Shown: positions 24,066-34,990, counted from the stretch's first letter. The stretch: 64,000 nt of DNA from Microcebus murinus (GCF_040939455.1 NC_134117.1:49073001-49137000), one strand, 5' to 3'. Numbers and translations are program-made. Notes: generated by a model not told the origin, from the letters alone.

Positions 24066-24623
24066 TGTGAGGGTGAGGAGATACTTCCCCTTTCCCCTAA
24101 AAGTTCGCTGAAAAGATCAGCTCAAAATTAAGGCAGATTAATAAGGGAAAGAGGTTTATTTACTCTGGGCATGGGAAGAATCACAGAGTGATTACCCAAT
24201 ATCCCAGTGGGATCCAAATATTTTTATACCCTCCTTTTAGAGGGGCAAGGGAGATGAAGAATATAGGCAATTCTGTTCACAGGCAATAGATGGTTGCTAG
24301 GGAGATGAATGGATGGAGAAAACAGATTGACTTGTAAATGATTCTCTTTGCAAATTAAATTAACCTGGAGAGACAGGTATCATGTTTAAAATGATTTGGC
24401 CAGCTCTGGTTGCATTCTTGATTTTCTCTCCTGCAATATAGTGAGATAACAGGGAGGGAAGGTTAGTCCATTGTTCTTTTAATGGGTCCATCTGGTCACC
24501 CAGATAGAGGGAAAGCCCCTTCCAAGGGATTGTTGATCTCTAAGGACCTTTACTTCAAAATACTCTTTATACCATGAAATCATATTTTGGGGTGAAATTT
24601 CCTGAGTTCCTTCATTACCTACA
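24066..24623 (-). mobile_element. ERV1-type LTR inserted antisense in L2
   Basis: On the minus strand it runs from TGTAGGTAATGAAGGAACTC to CCCTCACA. It contains CTCAGGAAATTTCACCCCAA, the TTGCAGGAGAGAAAATCAAG stretch and AGTAAATAAACCTCTTTCCC (poly(A) signal). The plus-strand LTR at 29549-30096 is the same family. Solo: no internal region on either side. Confidence 0.75.
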
Positions 24624-25510
24624 TTCAGTTCTTTGGGAATCTCATTCTATGGCATGGTATTAAATTACATCTATATTCAGACGAATATCAAAATTGTATT
24701 TCTAGCTCAAACCTTATCTCAAATTCCAGAGATTCCTGATCTAATTTCCTTATTGTCACCTTGAAACATTCTCTTATTGTCTTTTTCAAAGTAGTCACTG
24801 GCACTTCTACCTTTCAGATTTCCATGCCAGGAACCTGCACTGATCCTTGCCTCGCACATTTCATTCACAGTGAACAGTGATCCATCATCGAATCCTGTCA
24901 GCTTGCCTCTTTTTTCATCTGGTTTAAACACCACAATGTCTAACATGGATTATTGAAATAATCCCCCAATTTGTCTTTCTGCTTTTGTCCTTTTGCCTAT
25001 TTGGGCTATTCTTAGCACAGCAGGTAGAGTAATTCTTTTAAAACATTAACCAGATTAGGTAACTCTTCAGCTCAAAATCCTTTAGTGAATTTTTTCTTCA
25101 TCAAGAAAAAAAAAAAGAAACGTCTAAAACACCCTGTACAGTCTGATCTCAGACCTCATCTCCTACCATTCTTCTCATTCACTCCCACTCCAATGTTATT
25201 GGCTTACGTTCCAAGCAAACACTTACCTCAGGACTTTTTCATTCCTTTTTCCAATTTTCTGCAATGCTCTTCTCTCAGATGGGCATAAAGTCTTTCCTTT
25301 TCCATTTTTGCCCCGCTTTCTAGACATCATCACCTAAAATATTTGTTAGTGTCTCCCCCTCCCTGATACCACACAAATATGAAAAGTTGTGTTGGCATTG
25401 TCTTATTTATTGCAAACAAATATTGGTATTTATTATTCTTAGCATTTGGAATAGTATATGACAAACACAGGGCACTCAATGAGTACTTCTTGAATGCAAG
25501 AATAAGCGAG
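24624..25510 (+). mobile_element. L2 LINE, right part to its 3' end
   Basis: L2 order is clear: ATCCATCATCGAATCCTGTC, CATGGATTATTGAAATAATC, GGTAGAGTAATTCTTTTAAA, ACTCTTCAGCTCAAAATCCT, CAGACCTCATCTCCTACCAT, and the tail GGCACTCAATGAGTACTTCT ending TTGAATGCAAGAATAAG. Confidence 0.8.
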
Positions 25511-26335
25511 TAAATAAATTAAACAACATAATTGCTCAGTTCCTCCTTATGTTCCTAATACCAGATTCTAAGAAAAGTAATCTGCACTGTTCTCCAAATA
25601 TGCTCAAACAATCACTTTGAAAGATAGGGACTAACTGCATATGGCCGTTTGCAATTAAAGTAAAGTATTCCTTTCCAAAATGTTAGGGCAAGTCAATCCA
25701 TACGTGGTAGTTGAAATATATAACTGATAATGTGGTTATACACATCGATGTTGTAAATGTATATTTTCCAACATGGGAAAGTGTTGTGATATTGTTTGTT
25801 AAGGGCAAAACAGTAATTTTAAAAAGGTTATGTATAGCCAGTTTCCTTTGAGGAATGGACTGGGAATGAGATAGAAAATAAAATATTTGAGGAATATAAA
25901 CCAACATGTTTTCAAAAGTTATCTCTGGATAGTGGAGTCATTTTCTTACTACTCCCAATACCCCATCACCACCCTGCCTAATAGTTTATGCCTTTTGGAA
26001 CTAAGCTACGTTGGTCAGGAAGAAATGGAAAAATAAAGCTTGATACTGAAAGGATCATGGCATCCTCTGGTGTAGATTATTGTTTTCCTTCTTCAAGCAA
26101 TGTTCACGGGATAGTTATTTGAAAGTGGCTTTATTCTTAAAATAAACTGATAATAGTCTTTAATTTTCCTTCCTTTAGAATTCATGTTGGAATTTCACCT
26201 TGTCCCACCTACACATTTTCTTCTGCTTTCTGCTTTCAGTGGAAAGGGTCAGAATTTGATACGCATTTCTTTAGGGATCTGAGAGTTAAGAACTTCACTC
26301 CTTCTCTTTATCTAATTCATTGTTGTGGGAATGGT
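25511..26335. other. Unassigned DNA
   Basis: No gene or repeat recognised. Confidence 0.4.
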
Positions 26336-26995
26336 TGTGTTAGGTAGTTAGCAAGGGATTCTGGGTCCCCAAGGGATGAAAGTGGGTGCCTTGCCTTGGT
26401 GTAATTTCCCCACCTGGGAATAAGGACAAGGGTGGGCCCCAGGCCCCCATCTTCCTCCTTTCCTACTTTAATCCTGTCCCGAATGACTGCCATAACTGGA
26501 GTAGGAAGGAAAACCCTACAACTTTGCCAGTTGGAACTTAGTGTGCCAACTGCAAAAAAAAAAAAATGCAGAAGACTCTGCATTTTTTAGCCCATGGTCC
26601 AAGCAGCATAGGTAGCATAAAGTCTGGAAAGTGACCTAGAACAGCCAATTTTCAGACAGGCTCACAGGAGATCAGCATGTGTGGTAAGACTCAGATCATA
26701 TAACCCCCAACGGTCCAATCAAAGTGGTTCCATGGTGACATTTGAACCACAGAGAGGTCCCTATCTAGACATCATAAAACAAATGGAGACCATAACCAAG
26801 CTCCTTTTTGCTCTCTCTTTGCTGTGACAGCAGGTCCGCTCGTCATCTGTGGTGTACGTGTCTGGCTCTATAAACCTATATCTTGCTCTTCCCCTATAAT
26901 CCTGTATTTCTCTTCTCAATAAACCTCATTTTTGTGCTTGCCTCACTTTGGTGTTTCTGGCCATTCTTCAGCCACGAGCATGCCAAAAACCAACA
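26336..26995 (+). mobile_element. ERV LTR, copy A1
   Basis: Same family as 31657-32339. Shared blocks include CACCTGGGAATAAGGACAAG, TTAATCCTGTCCCGAATGAC, GGAAAGTGACCTAGAACAGC, and a U5 with CACTTTGGTGTTTCTGGCCA and ATTCTTCAGCCACGAGCATG. A CAATAAACCTCA poly(A) signal lies near 26919. Ends at CCAACA; exact borders are inferred. Confidence 0.65.
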
Positions 26996-27839
26996 TTTCA
27001 GACCCGGAAACTCGGCAGCTGTGTTTCTTGTCAGTTCCATAATTCCTCCCACTGCAAAAAAAAAAAAAAAAAAAGCACTCACTAAAAACAGAAAAAATAC
27101 TAATAGCCTCTGTAAAACACCAATATTTGCTAAGGCAGGGCCTGATTGTCCCAGAGAAATAATAAATAATTTTGAGAATGAAGCTTGCTTAAATAAAGAG
27201 AACAACTACTGTCTGTTCCCTTCAAACAAGTAGATTTGTTTACAACTCACTTTTCAATATAAAACAACATGAAGTTGAAGTTTTCACTGCTTATATTTAA
27301 TTGTGATTAGCTGGCATGAATTTTATATTAACTAATGAGCCTTTCTGGGTTCCTTTATTTTTTTGCCCTTTCCATCACAATTTTAATATCTTATTTTGAC
27401 AGCAATCAGAAATCATTTTTTTGAAATGGTTTTACTTACCTGTATACATTTTTGTTTCTCTTGAGGACTGGAATACTTGGTTCAGAGCAAGTGACTCTTT
27501 AGATCATAAAAATTAGATAAGTGAGGTGGTTGATAAAAGAAATCAGACTTGCAAGGACTTGTAATTTTAGGAGTAACATTTCATATACAAAGAAAATGGG
27601 ACAACAATCTTTCACCTATTGAGTTTGTATAATTTTAAGAATAGCACCATCATATAGGCAGCTAATCTTGCTTGAGTCTGGGCAGTGGAATTAAGGCTTT
27701 CATCCAGCAGTCTAGTGACTTCCAGCACATCATGTATGTGTGCACATGTATAAGCTTCCGCATGTGTGGTGTGCATTTACATGGAATGTTTTGGTAGATA
27801 ACTACCACCAAGTTACAGATGTAGCTATAAAAATAGTGT
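26996..27839. other. Unassigned DNA with a 19-bp A run
   Basis: The A run is at 27056-27074. The block after the LTR (26996-27055) could be residual retroviral leader but is too short to assign. The frames here pass through the A run and are spurious. Confidence 0.4.
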
Positions 27840-28093
27840 ATCTGTCCAGGTTAAGAGTTTCAAGAAACAAAAACTAAGTCTGGATGAGTTAAAGTTAAAA
27901 TGAGTTTATTATAAATATGTCAGGCAGCTCAAATTCATGGGAGGGCTGAAAATTCAGGTTTGAAGCAAAGCATCCAGTAGAAAAGGCCAAAACTATATCT
28001 CAAACCTGGTTTGCTGTGGAAAATTCTGCCGCCCTTACAACCTCCATTAGAAAGAGCAACCACCTAGGCCTTTGGTTCTTGCTGCATTTAGCT

Positions 28094-28132
<39 letters not shown>

Positions 28133-28489
28133 CCATCATGCATATGTCTGAGTGCTGGAGACTAAGATACAGCCTGTGCCTACCTGTAGGAGTATCTAGG
28201 CAAGCAAGTGTCTAACGTCTCTCCCCATATAAGGAAGCAGTTTTTCCCATGTCAAATGAGCCTCTGAAAGTCTAGAAAACCAAATATGGAAAGGGGTTTA
28301 AATGCTGAATGATAAAAGTAAATGGAAATGCCCAAACAAATAGAAAGAAAAATGGTGGCTAATGTGAACAACAACAAAAAAAAAAATTGAAAAATAAGTG
28401 ATATTGAGAGATGGCAAGAGAAGAAATGAAATTGAGTTTGGGAGTGTTTGTGCCAGGGGCAAGGAAGATGGACACAGTTGGGTGGAAGA
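27840..28489. other. Unassigned DNA flanking a long poly(A) run
   Basis: No retroposon body could be recognised to the left of the A run at 28095-28130. Confidence 0.4.
28095..28130 (+). repeat. Uninterrupted poly(A), 36 bases
   Basis: A pure A tract between GCTC and GACCATC. Confidence 0.95.
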
Positions 28490-28685
28490 AAAGCATGACC
28501 TTTGGAGCTGGATGGAAGAGAATTTAAAACCTTGTGTTGATATATACTAGCTGCATGATCTTAGTCAAGTTAGTCTAGAAACCTCAGTAAACTGGAGATG
28601 ATATTATCAGAAGATCAAATAAGGCAGAACGATGTAAAAGGACCATTGTGTTGTGTAGCGCATAGCAGGTGCTCAGAAACCATTA
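28490..28685 (+). mobile_element. MIR SINE
   Basis: CCTTTGGAGCTGGATGGAAG, TAGCTGCATGATCTTAGTCA, CCTCAGTAAACTGGAGATGA and GTAGCGCATAGCAGGTGCTC follow the MIR consensus in order. Confidence 0.8.
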
Positions 28686-29548
28686 TCTAGCTCCCCATTC
28701 CTCCCAAAGCCTTGGGTTGACAATAAGGAGGAAAGTCAGTAGAAAGATCTCCATGTTGTTTAAGCATCTAAAGTCCAGAATTCCTCAGAAGATGATGATT
28801 GGGAAAGAAACCATAAGAGCATGAACAAAATTTAGAGGTACATTTTGCTGTTGAAAAGGGATAGAACATTTTCTGGGACAGATCTAGATCACATTGTGCC
28901 CTATAGCTGGTTCTGGTTTTCTCTGAATTGAGGTGCTAAAGACACATTATTCCTAGAGCGACATTAGTGAGGGAGGCCATCAGGTTATACTCCCTGGACT
29001 TTCTTCTGCTTCACTACCATTTCTTTCCAAGTCAATCCAAATATCCATCCAGTCCCAACTTCATCCTCTTTTTGAGTCCTTTCTGGAAGGAAAAAAAAAT
29101 AAAAAATATCCACTCTATAGGTAATTCAAGTTAAACAGCATGAGCCATAAAATGTCCTATCAAGGGCCCAAATTTGAATATCTTGGTAAATGTGAGCATC
29201 ATCTACAGAAAAGACAATGGAAAGTAGCAAGGACTAAAGATTGACTGTTTTAAAGTTTTTTAATATAAATTGCTTTGAAATCCAGCCAAACTAAAATACA
29301 AATGGGGGCAGATAACTTCCAGGTTGCAGATCCCTGGCCTAAATTAGGGGTCTCTTATCTTCTGTCCATCCACTTGCCTGTGGCCCAAGGTGAAGGCCTC
29401 CTGGCATGCATTCAAACAGCTCTATATTTCATCTATCATTTAACTGAGGTTGTGGAAGATACTACTTGAGAACAAGGTTTTATAGCTAACAAGGAAATCT
29501 AGATTTTGACACTCTCATGTGTAGACTTTCAAGATTCTTTCATACGAC
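28686..29548. other. Unassigned DNA
   Basis: No gene or confident repeat. Faint L2-like wording near 28990-29090 (TTTGAGTCCTTTCTGGAAGG). Confidence 0.4.
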
Positions 29549-30096
29549 TGTTAGGCCTGATGGAACTCAGGAAATTTCACCCCCAAATATGACTCCTTGG
29601 TATAAAGAATATTTTGAATTTTAGGCCCCTCGAGATTGACAAAGCATTGGGGGAGGTGGGGGGGGGGAGCTTTCCCTCTATCTGCATAAACCAGACTGAC
29701 CTGATCAAAAGATCAAAGGGGCAACTGACTTCCCTTCCTCTTCCTTTTATCCCAATATATTGCAGGGAAAAAGATCAAGAATGCAACCAGGCCTAGTCCA
29801 AATCATTCAAAACATACTTCTCTATCAAGTTAATTTACAAGTCAATCTGTTTCCCCATCCATTCATTCTCCCTAGCAAACCCTTATCTACCTATACTCCT
29901 CATTTTTCCACCTCTCCTCTAAAAGGTGTGCATAAAAATATCTATACTTCATTGGGGTATTGAATAATCACTATGTGATTCTCCCCATGTTCATGGTATT
30001 GGTAAATAAACCTTTCTCTTATTAATCTGCCTTAATTGTGAGTTGATCTTTCAGTGAACTTTGGAGGAAAAGAGCAAGTTTCCCCTCATGCCCACA
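29549..30096 (+). mobile_element. ERV1-type LTR, plus strand
   Basis: Starts TGTTAGGCCTGATGGAACTC and ends TCATGCCCACA. It shares CTCAGGAAATTTCACCCCCA, AAAAAGATCAAGAATGCAAC, ACAAGTCAATCTGTTTCCCC and TATTAATCTGCCTTAATTGT with the antisense copy at 24066-24623. AATAAA lies in GGTAAATAAACCTTTCTC. A G-rich run (AGGTGGGGGGGGGGAGC) is at 29655-29671. Confidence 0.75.
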
Positions 30097-31069
30097 TACC
30101 TGAAGGCCCACTTTATTATCCCCAAAGCACTTCCAGATATACTCTTTCATATGATCCTTTCAAAAAACTAGTGAGAAAGGATAGCACTTTGGTATCTGTG
30201 ATCAAGAATATGGGTACTTATCATTTTGATTCAATAGAATAAAATCAGATATATTCATATATATATATGAATCTGAAAGAAGAGACTAATATTTTCTTCA
30301 TAGTCAGTGGTTTCTGCTAAGTTTCTAATGGGTCTATTCTTGGAAAAGAATGGATTTGAGAACAGCACAATGAAATGTGAAATCAGAGTGTTTTGGAGAC
30401 ATAAACCCTCACCAAGGCTAAGCAATCACCACATTCCTGGTTAGTGAAACCCACTGGAATTCTTTTCTCACTGTACTATACTCTGCAGTTTAAGTGTGTT
30501 CTGATAAATAGAGGTGCTTCCAGCTCTCTGCTTCCCACCATTCTTATCAGATCTCCCAGCACATCTGAGAAGAACTGTGGGATCTGATACTAAAGGAGAT
30601 CATGGTAAACCGTGAATCTGTGTTTTTTTCTTAATGTCTTGATGTATTGGGGGAAAAGAAAAGATCTCTAGAATTGGCCATTTCATTGCAAATTGTGCCA
30701 ATGATTTAAAAGTGTCATTTATATACAAACCCTGCAGCTACATCAGTGCAGCTGGATCTTACTTTAATCCATTTACTCATTTGTTCAATTAACATTCAGC
30801 AAATACTTAAGACGTCTGCCCTTACTGCAGGTGTTCTGAATTAGTAGGAGAATTGGGACCCTCCAACCAATCCCAGCAAATATGGACAACACAATCCACA
30901 AAACATTGGATAATGGGTAGTTCAAATATGTCATGACCTCCTGCAGTAATTTAATATCCGATACTAACTTCTATTCTGGAGTTAACTCTAGATTAACTCC
31001 ACTAACTCCTATTCTCTACAAAGTGTAGAGATCACAGGTTTTTGGTCTTAAGAAATGTCAATGGAAAAA
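30097..31069. other. Unassigned DNA
   Basis: No gene recognised. Contains a perfect 20-bp AT-rich palindrome at 30253-30272. Confidence 0.4.
30253..30272. repeat. Perfect 20-bp palindrome
   Basis: ATTCATATATATATATGAAT is its own reverse complement. CAGAT and ATCTG extend it imperfectly on both sides. Confidence 0.9.
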
Positions 31070-31340
31070 AGCTAAAGTCTGCAAAATAATTTTAAAGAGA
31101 TTTATTCTGAGCCAAATTTGAGGACCATGACCCGGAGCCACTGCCAAGAGGCCTTGAGCAAGTGGACTCGCTGTGGCTGGGTTACAGTTGGTTTTTATAC
31201 ATTTTAGAGACAAGGGTTATGGGTAAAGCCATCAATCAATGTGTGAGAGGCATACATTGGTTTGGCCCAAAAAGGAGGGCCATCTCGAAGCGGGGGGGTC
31301 CATTCAGTTAGCCGGTAGGGGTTGAGCATTTTAGTTCACA
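31070..31340 (-). mobile_element. ERV LTR fragment, minus strand
   Basis: AAGAGATTTATTCTGAGCCA (AATAAA on the minus strand), GGTTTTTATACATTTTAGAG (a TATA-like box on the minus strand) and CAATGTGTGAGAGGCATACA match an ERV LTR read backwards. The 5' part is missing. Confidence 0.55.
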
Positions 31341-31400
31341 GAAACACCCCTATATTGGAAAGATACAAAGTATTACTTTTTGTAGGCTTACTTCAGCACT

Positions 31401-31422
31401 CACACACACACACACACACACA
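31401..31422 (+). repeat. (CA)n microsatellite
   Basis: Eleven CA units, then TACTGG. Confidence 0.95.
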
Positions 31423-31656
31423 TACTGGAATCTTGCTGCTTATGACATTGCCAGTCATAATCATAAATTTGTTATCTCCCTCTGCCCTAATTTTCTCACA
31501 ATCTGCTGTAGCTAAGATAAGCTATTGTATGGAATTTTTGTGAGGAATAAGATAAGGTATGTAAAACATCTAGCCTAGCATGGAATAAACTACTAGGTAA
31601 TGCTTGGTATAGGGATGTTGGTGATGATGAAACTCTGACACAGATGATAACAATGC

Positions 31657-32339
31657 TGACAGGTAAATAGAGTCTACGGCTCTTCCCAGGACGAGGGTTC
31701 CCTGCTTTGGTGCTGTCTCAAGCAATTGCTACATCTGGGAAGAAGGATAAGGGTGGGAACTCCATTTTGGTGTTGCCCCACCCTTAATCCTATCCCGAGC
31801 AACTGTTTCACCTGGGGATTGAGGAGATGCTTTATCAATCTGGGAATACCCAATCTGGGAATTCCTGCATGCTAGGATTTAGAAAGTGACTTAGAATAAC
31901 CTAAGGGTTGTTATTATGCCATTAGCTTGAATCTGCATTGCGGTCCACTCCCCTCTCCCAAGGTGGGCTTTCAGAGAGGGAGCTTGTATACACACAGATG
32001 GAATTCTGAGAACACCTGTTGATCATTTGGTAACATCCCACACCTCCTGAGAGCCTGCCCCCTACAGGGCTAATAAAAGAAAACAATCTGAGAATTCAGG
32101 AGGAGAATGAATGAGTGAGTTGGTCTGTCTGTCTGTCTCTCCACACTTGTAGAGGCAGACCTGTTTTGTTTTACAATAAAGAGCTGCTCCTGTGAAACTG
32201 CTTCTTACTGGGGTTCTTCTGTCATATTGGCCTTGCTGGTGATTTTTTCTAAGACAATCTGGACTTGACACTTTGGTGTGTCTGGTCATTCTTTGGCTAA
32301 GAGCACACCAAGAACCAAGGACAGACTGTTACCCCAACA
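31657..32339 (+). mobile_element. ERV LTR, copy A2
   Basis: Homologous to 26336-26995. Blocks: ACATCTGGGAAGAAGGATAA, TTAATCCTATCCCGAGCAAC, AGAAAGTGACTTAGAATAAC, a (TCTG) run near 32125, TTTTACAATAAAGAGCTGCT (poly(A) signal) and CACTTTGGTGTGTCTGGTCA. The end is at CCCCAACA. An Alu begins only a few bases beyond. Confidence 0.7.
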
Positions 32340-32347
32340 ATACTTCC

Positions 32348-32695
32348 TGCTATTTTTTTTTAAATTTGAAACAGAGTCTCACTCTGCTGCCTAGGCTAGA
32401 GTGCCATGGTATCAGCCTAGCTCACAGCAGCCTCAAACTCCTGGGCTCAAGTGATCCTCCTGCCTCAGCCTCCCGAGTGGCTGAGACTACAGGCATGCAC
32501 CACCATGCCCAGCTAATTTTTTTCTCTCTATATATATGTTTTTAGTTATCCAGCTAATTTCTTTCTATTTTTTTAGTAAAGACGGGATCTCACTCTTATT
32601 CAGGCTGGTCTCAAACTCCTAAACTCAAACAACCTGCCCGCCTTGGCCTCCCAGAGGGCTAGGATTACAGGTGTGAGCCACCACGCCCAGCCTAT
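32348..32695 (-). mobile_element. Dimeric Alu SINE, minus strand, strepsirrhine type
   Basis: Reads as reverse Alu: GAAACAGAGTCTCACTCTGC, the TGCCTCAGCCTCCCGAGTGG box, a middle with TTTCTTTCTATTTTTTTAGT, and an end GCCACCACGCCCAGCC. Carries the extra right-arm segment of strepsirrhine Alus. Creates the spurious frame 32273-32545. Confidence 0.9.
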
Positions 32696-33059
32696 CTCTC
32701 ATTTATTATATTATTTTATGAATAAAAGAAGACAAGTTGTGGTAGAGCAAATGGAGGAGATATCAACTATTCAATGACAGCAAATTAATCTTGTCTACCA
32801 AATTCTCATCAAAGGTTACCTATAACTTTCAATCTAGAGGTATTTTGATTACATAGTCGTAGGTTATTGCAAAGGAATGTTGATCACAACAACTTTGGAA
32901 GTTCTGTTCAGGGCAGTAGAACTGCTATTGTACCCAAGCAAGAAGATAACCCAGCAAAGTGGGGAATGAAGAAATAGGTTTATGGCACACACACACGTCC
33001 CCATATATATTACTATATGTATTGTATAATATAGATTTGACAATTATGTTAATTTCTTT

Positions 33060-33310
33060 TCATTGTGCACTTATTATGGACCAGGCACTTCATTACATAT
33101 TTAATCTGCATAATTGCAATTAATCCATATAACAACCCTAGGAGGCAGTTATTATCTCTACTTTACAGATGACAAAAATGGGGCTCAGAGACATTAAATA
33201 TTTAATATATTTCCTGTCTTTACTCAGCTAGTAATTTGAGGAAGTATTATTTGAAGACAGTTATCTTGGCTCAGAGATAAACTCTTAATCATTAATTCTA
33301 TATAGTGTCT
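33060..33310 (-). mobile_element. MIR SINE, minus strand
   Basis: Reverse MIR order: TGGACCAGGCACTTCATTAC, ATAACAACCCTAGGAGGCAG, CTACTTTACAGATGACAAAA and CTCAGCTAGTAATTTGAGG. Confidence 0.75.
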
Positions 33311-33389
33311 TTTAAAAGTGCTTACTATATTTCATATCAGTGTTTCATACCCAGCTCATCTGTTGATTACCATCTATCTTTCTTGAACA

Positions 33390-33510
33390 ATTATTTAAAC
33401 TGAGCCTCAGTTCTCTCAACTATAAAATGGGTGTGCTGGCAAGTTCTTTAAAAAGTGAGGATTCAATGAGATCTGGTCATAAATACATCTAACATAGTAA
33501 TTTGTGGTTC
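33390..33510 (+). mobile_element. MIR SINE fragment
   Basis: GAGCCTCAGTTCTCTCAACT followed by ATAAAATGGG and GTGAGGATTCAATGAGATCT match the MIR middle. Confidence 0.65.
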
Positions 33511-33656
33511 ACATATGTAACGTTACATAGTCCTAAATTGAGACACATTCATTGAACAATTTTTTCTCATTGATGCAAGTAATCAGAAAAGAAATATGTG
33601 TTATCACAAGAAAAAACCACAACAACTTGCTACTATAGAAAAAAATAGGACTTCTT

Positions 33657-34041
33657 TTTTTTTATTTCAGCATATTATGGGGGTACAAATGTTTAGGTTA
33701 TGTATATTGCCCTTGCTCCCCTCCCCCCTCGAATTAGAGCTTCCTCCAGATGGTGCACATTGCACTCATTATGTATGTATGTACCCATGCCCTCCTCACC
33801 CCTCCCATCTGCCTAACACCCGATACATGTTATTCTTATATGCACACTTAGGTGTTGATCAGTGAAACCAATTTGCTGATGAGTACATGTGGTGCTTATT
33901 TTTCCATTCTTGGGATACATCACTTAGTAGAACGGGTTCCAGTTCTATCCAGGAAAATACAAGAGGTGCTATATCACCATTGTTTCTTATAGCTGAATAG
34001 TACTTCATGGTATACATATACCACATTTTATTAATCCAAGG
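33657..34041 (-). mobile_element. 5'-truncated strepsirrhine L1 3' end
   Basis: Begins with a poly(T) (the poly(A) tail on the minus strand), then CAGCATATTATGGGGGTACA and a C-rich 3' UTR. ORF2 C-terminal sequence follows (TTCCATTCTTGGGATACATC, TTCATGGTATACATATACCA). Target-site repeats TAGGACTTCTT at 33646-33656 and 34042-34052 match perfectly over 11 bp. Contains the spurious frame 33596-33865. Confidence 0.9.
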
Positions 34042-34124
34042 TAGGACTTCTTATCAAGTCCCTGGTTGTCTCCTGTTGAGCCATAATGATGAGAAAAGTC
34101 CATACTATCATATAGAGCTTTCTA

Positions 34125-34295
34125 TATGTGTGTCATTGTCTTAAGTGATTTTAAATACAGTAATTTGTTTAATTATCTCACAAATATTTAGAATGTATAA
34201 CCATTTTACAGGTTAGAGAACATAAGCACAGAGATTGTAACTAATTCAAACTTGGGTTGTCACACTATGTCCTCACTTCTAAGCATTATGCAGTC
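34125..34295 (-). mobile_element. MIR SINE, minus strand
   Basis: Reverse MIR wording: GTCTTAAGTGATTTTAAATA, CCATTTTACAGGTTAGAGAA, GCACAGAGATTGTAACTAAT and TCACTTCTAAGCATTATGCA. Confidence 0.65.
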
Positions 34296-34447
34296 CTCCC
34301 CTGAGAGTCCCTGTGGGGAAAGCACCTGTTACATCTGATCTTCTTGCCACATACTCCAACAAAGTCCAGTCCTGGATCAGCACTCTAACCAGGCTTCTAT
34401 GAACTATTTGATATCTTCACTTTCATAACCAATGGAAAATATATATA

Positions 34448-34525
34448 AGGGCTGTCTGGAAATTATCCAGCTATTGTTAATATAATAAGAACAGTTACAT
34501 GGCTGGATACTTTCCGGACAGCCCT
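34448..34525. mobile_element. 78-bp mariner-like MITE
   Basis: The two ends form inverted repeats. The left starts AGGGCTGTCTGGAAATTATC and the complement of the right starts AGGGCTGTCCGGAAAGTATC. About 27 bp pair with three mismatches around an AT-rich centre of about 24 bp. The left flank is TA and the right flank CA, consistent with a mutated TA target duplication. Size and layout resemble human MADE1, but the terminal sequence differs. There is no coding capacity. The mariner assignment is inferred from the end motif and TA flank. Confidence 0.7.
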
Positions 34526-34539
34526 CATGTATATTTATA

Positions 34540-34635
34540 TAAATGTATATATACACACACATACATACACATGTACATATGTGTACATGTATTATATATG
34601 TGTGTATATATGTACACATACATATATAATTATAA
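34540..34635 (+). repeat. Compound TA/CA/TG microsatellite
   Basis: Alternating purine-pyrimidine sequence (TATATACACACACATACATA, GTACATATGTGTACATGTAT) directly right of the MITE. Confidence 0.85.
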
Positions 34636-34928
34636 ATATTTTTCCATCTTCTCTCTCTTCTGTTTTTTCATAAAACACTGCATAATAAAGGACAAAGGAG
34701 TCATTCTCTTTTATATCTGCCTCTATAAATTCTTCTTAAGGATCAACATCTCTACTACTTCTAATTTTTCCTGTAAAGTGTTCTTTTTCTTCACAAGGGA
34801 ACCTGAAATCATGTTTCTAGCATATTTGCAAGAGGAAGAAAATGCTTATGCAGGGGTAAACAGGGGAGCTGATATAGACATGCCAGAGCACAGAGAAGGG
34901 AAGAGGGGCCCAAGCAGAGGCAGTGAGG

Positions 34929-34929
<1 letters not shown>

Positions 34930-34989
<60 letters not shown>

Positions 34990-34990
34990 T
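34930..34990 (+). repeat. (TC)n then (AC)n microsatellite
   Basis: About 24 TC units with one interruption, running into ACACACACACA. It produces Ser-Leu repeats in a spurious 177-codon frame (34499-35032). Confidence 0.95.

Noticed and set aside
26336..32339. Intact endogenous provirus
   Set aside because: The LTRs are too different from each other and no internal retroviral coding region was seen between them.
32273..32545. 90-codon frame with SLTLLPRLECHGISLAHSS
   Set aside because: This is antisense Alu translated; typical Alu-derived peptide.
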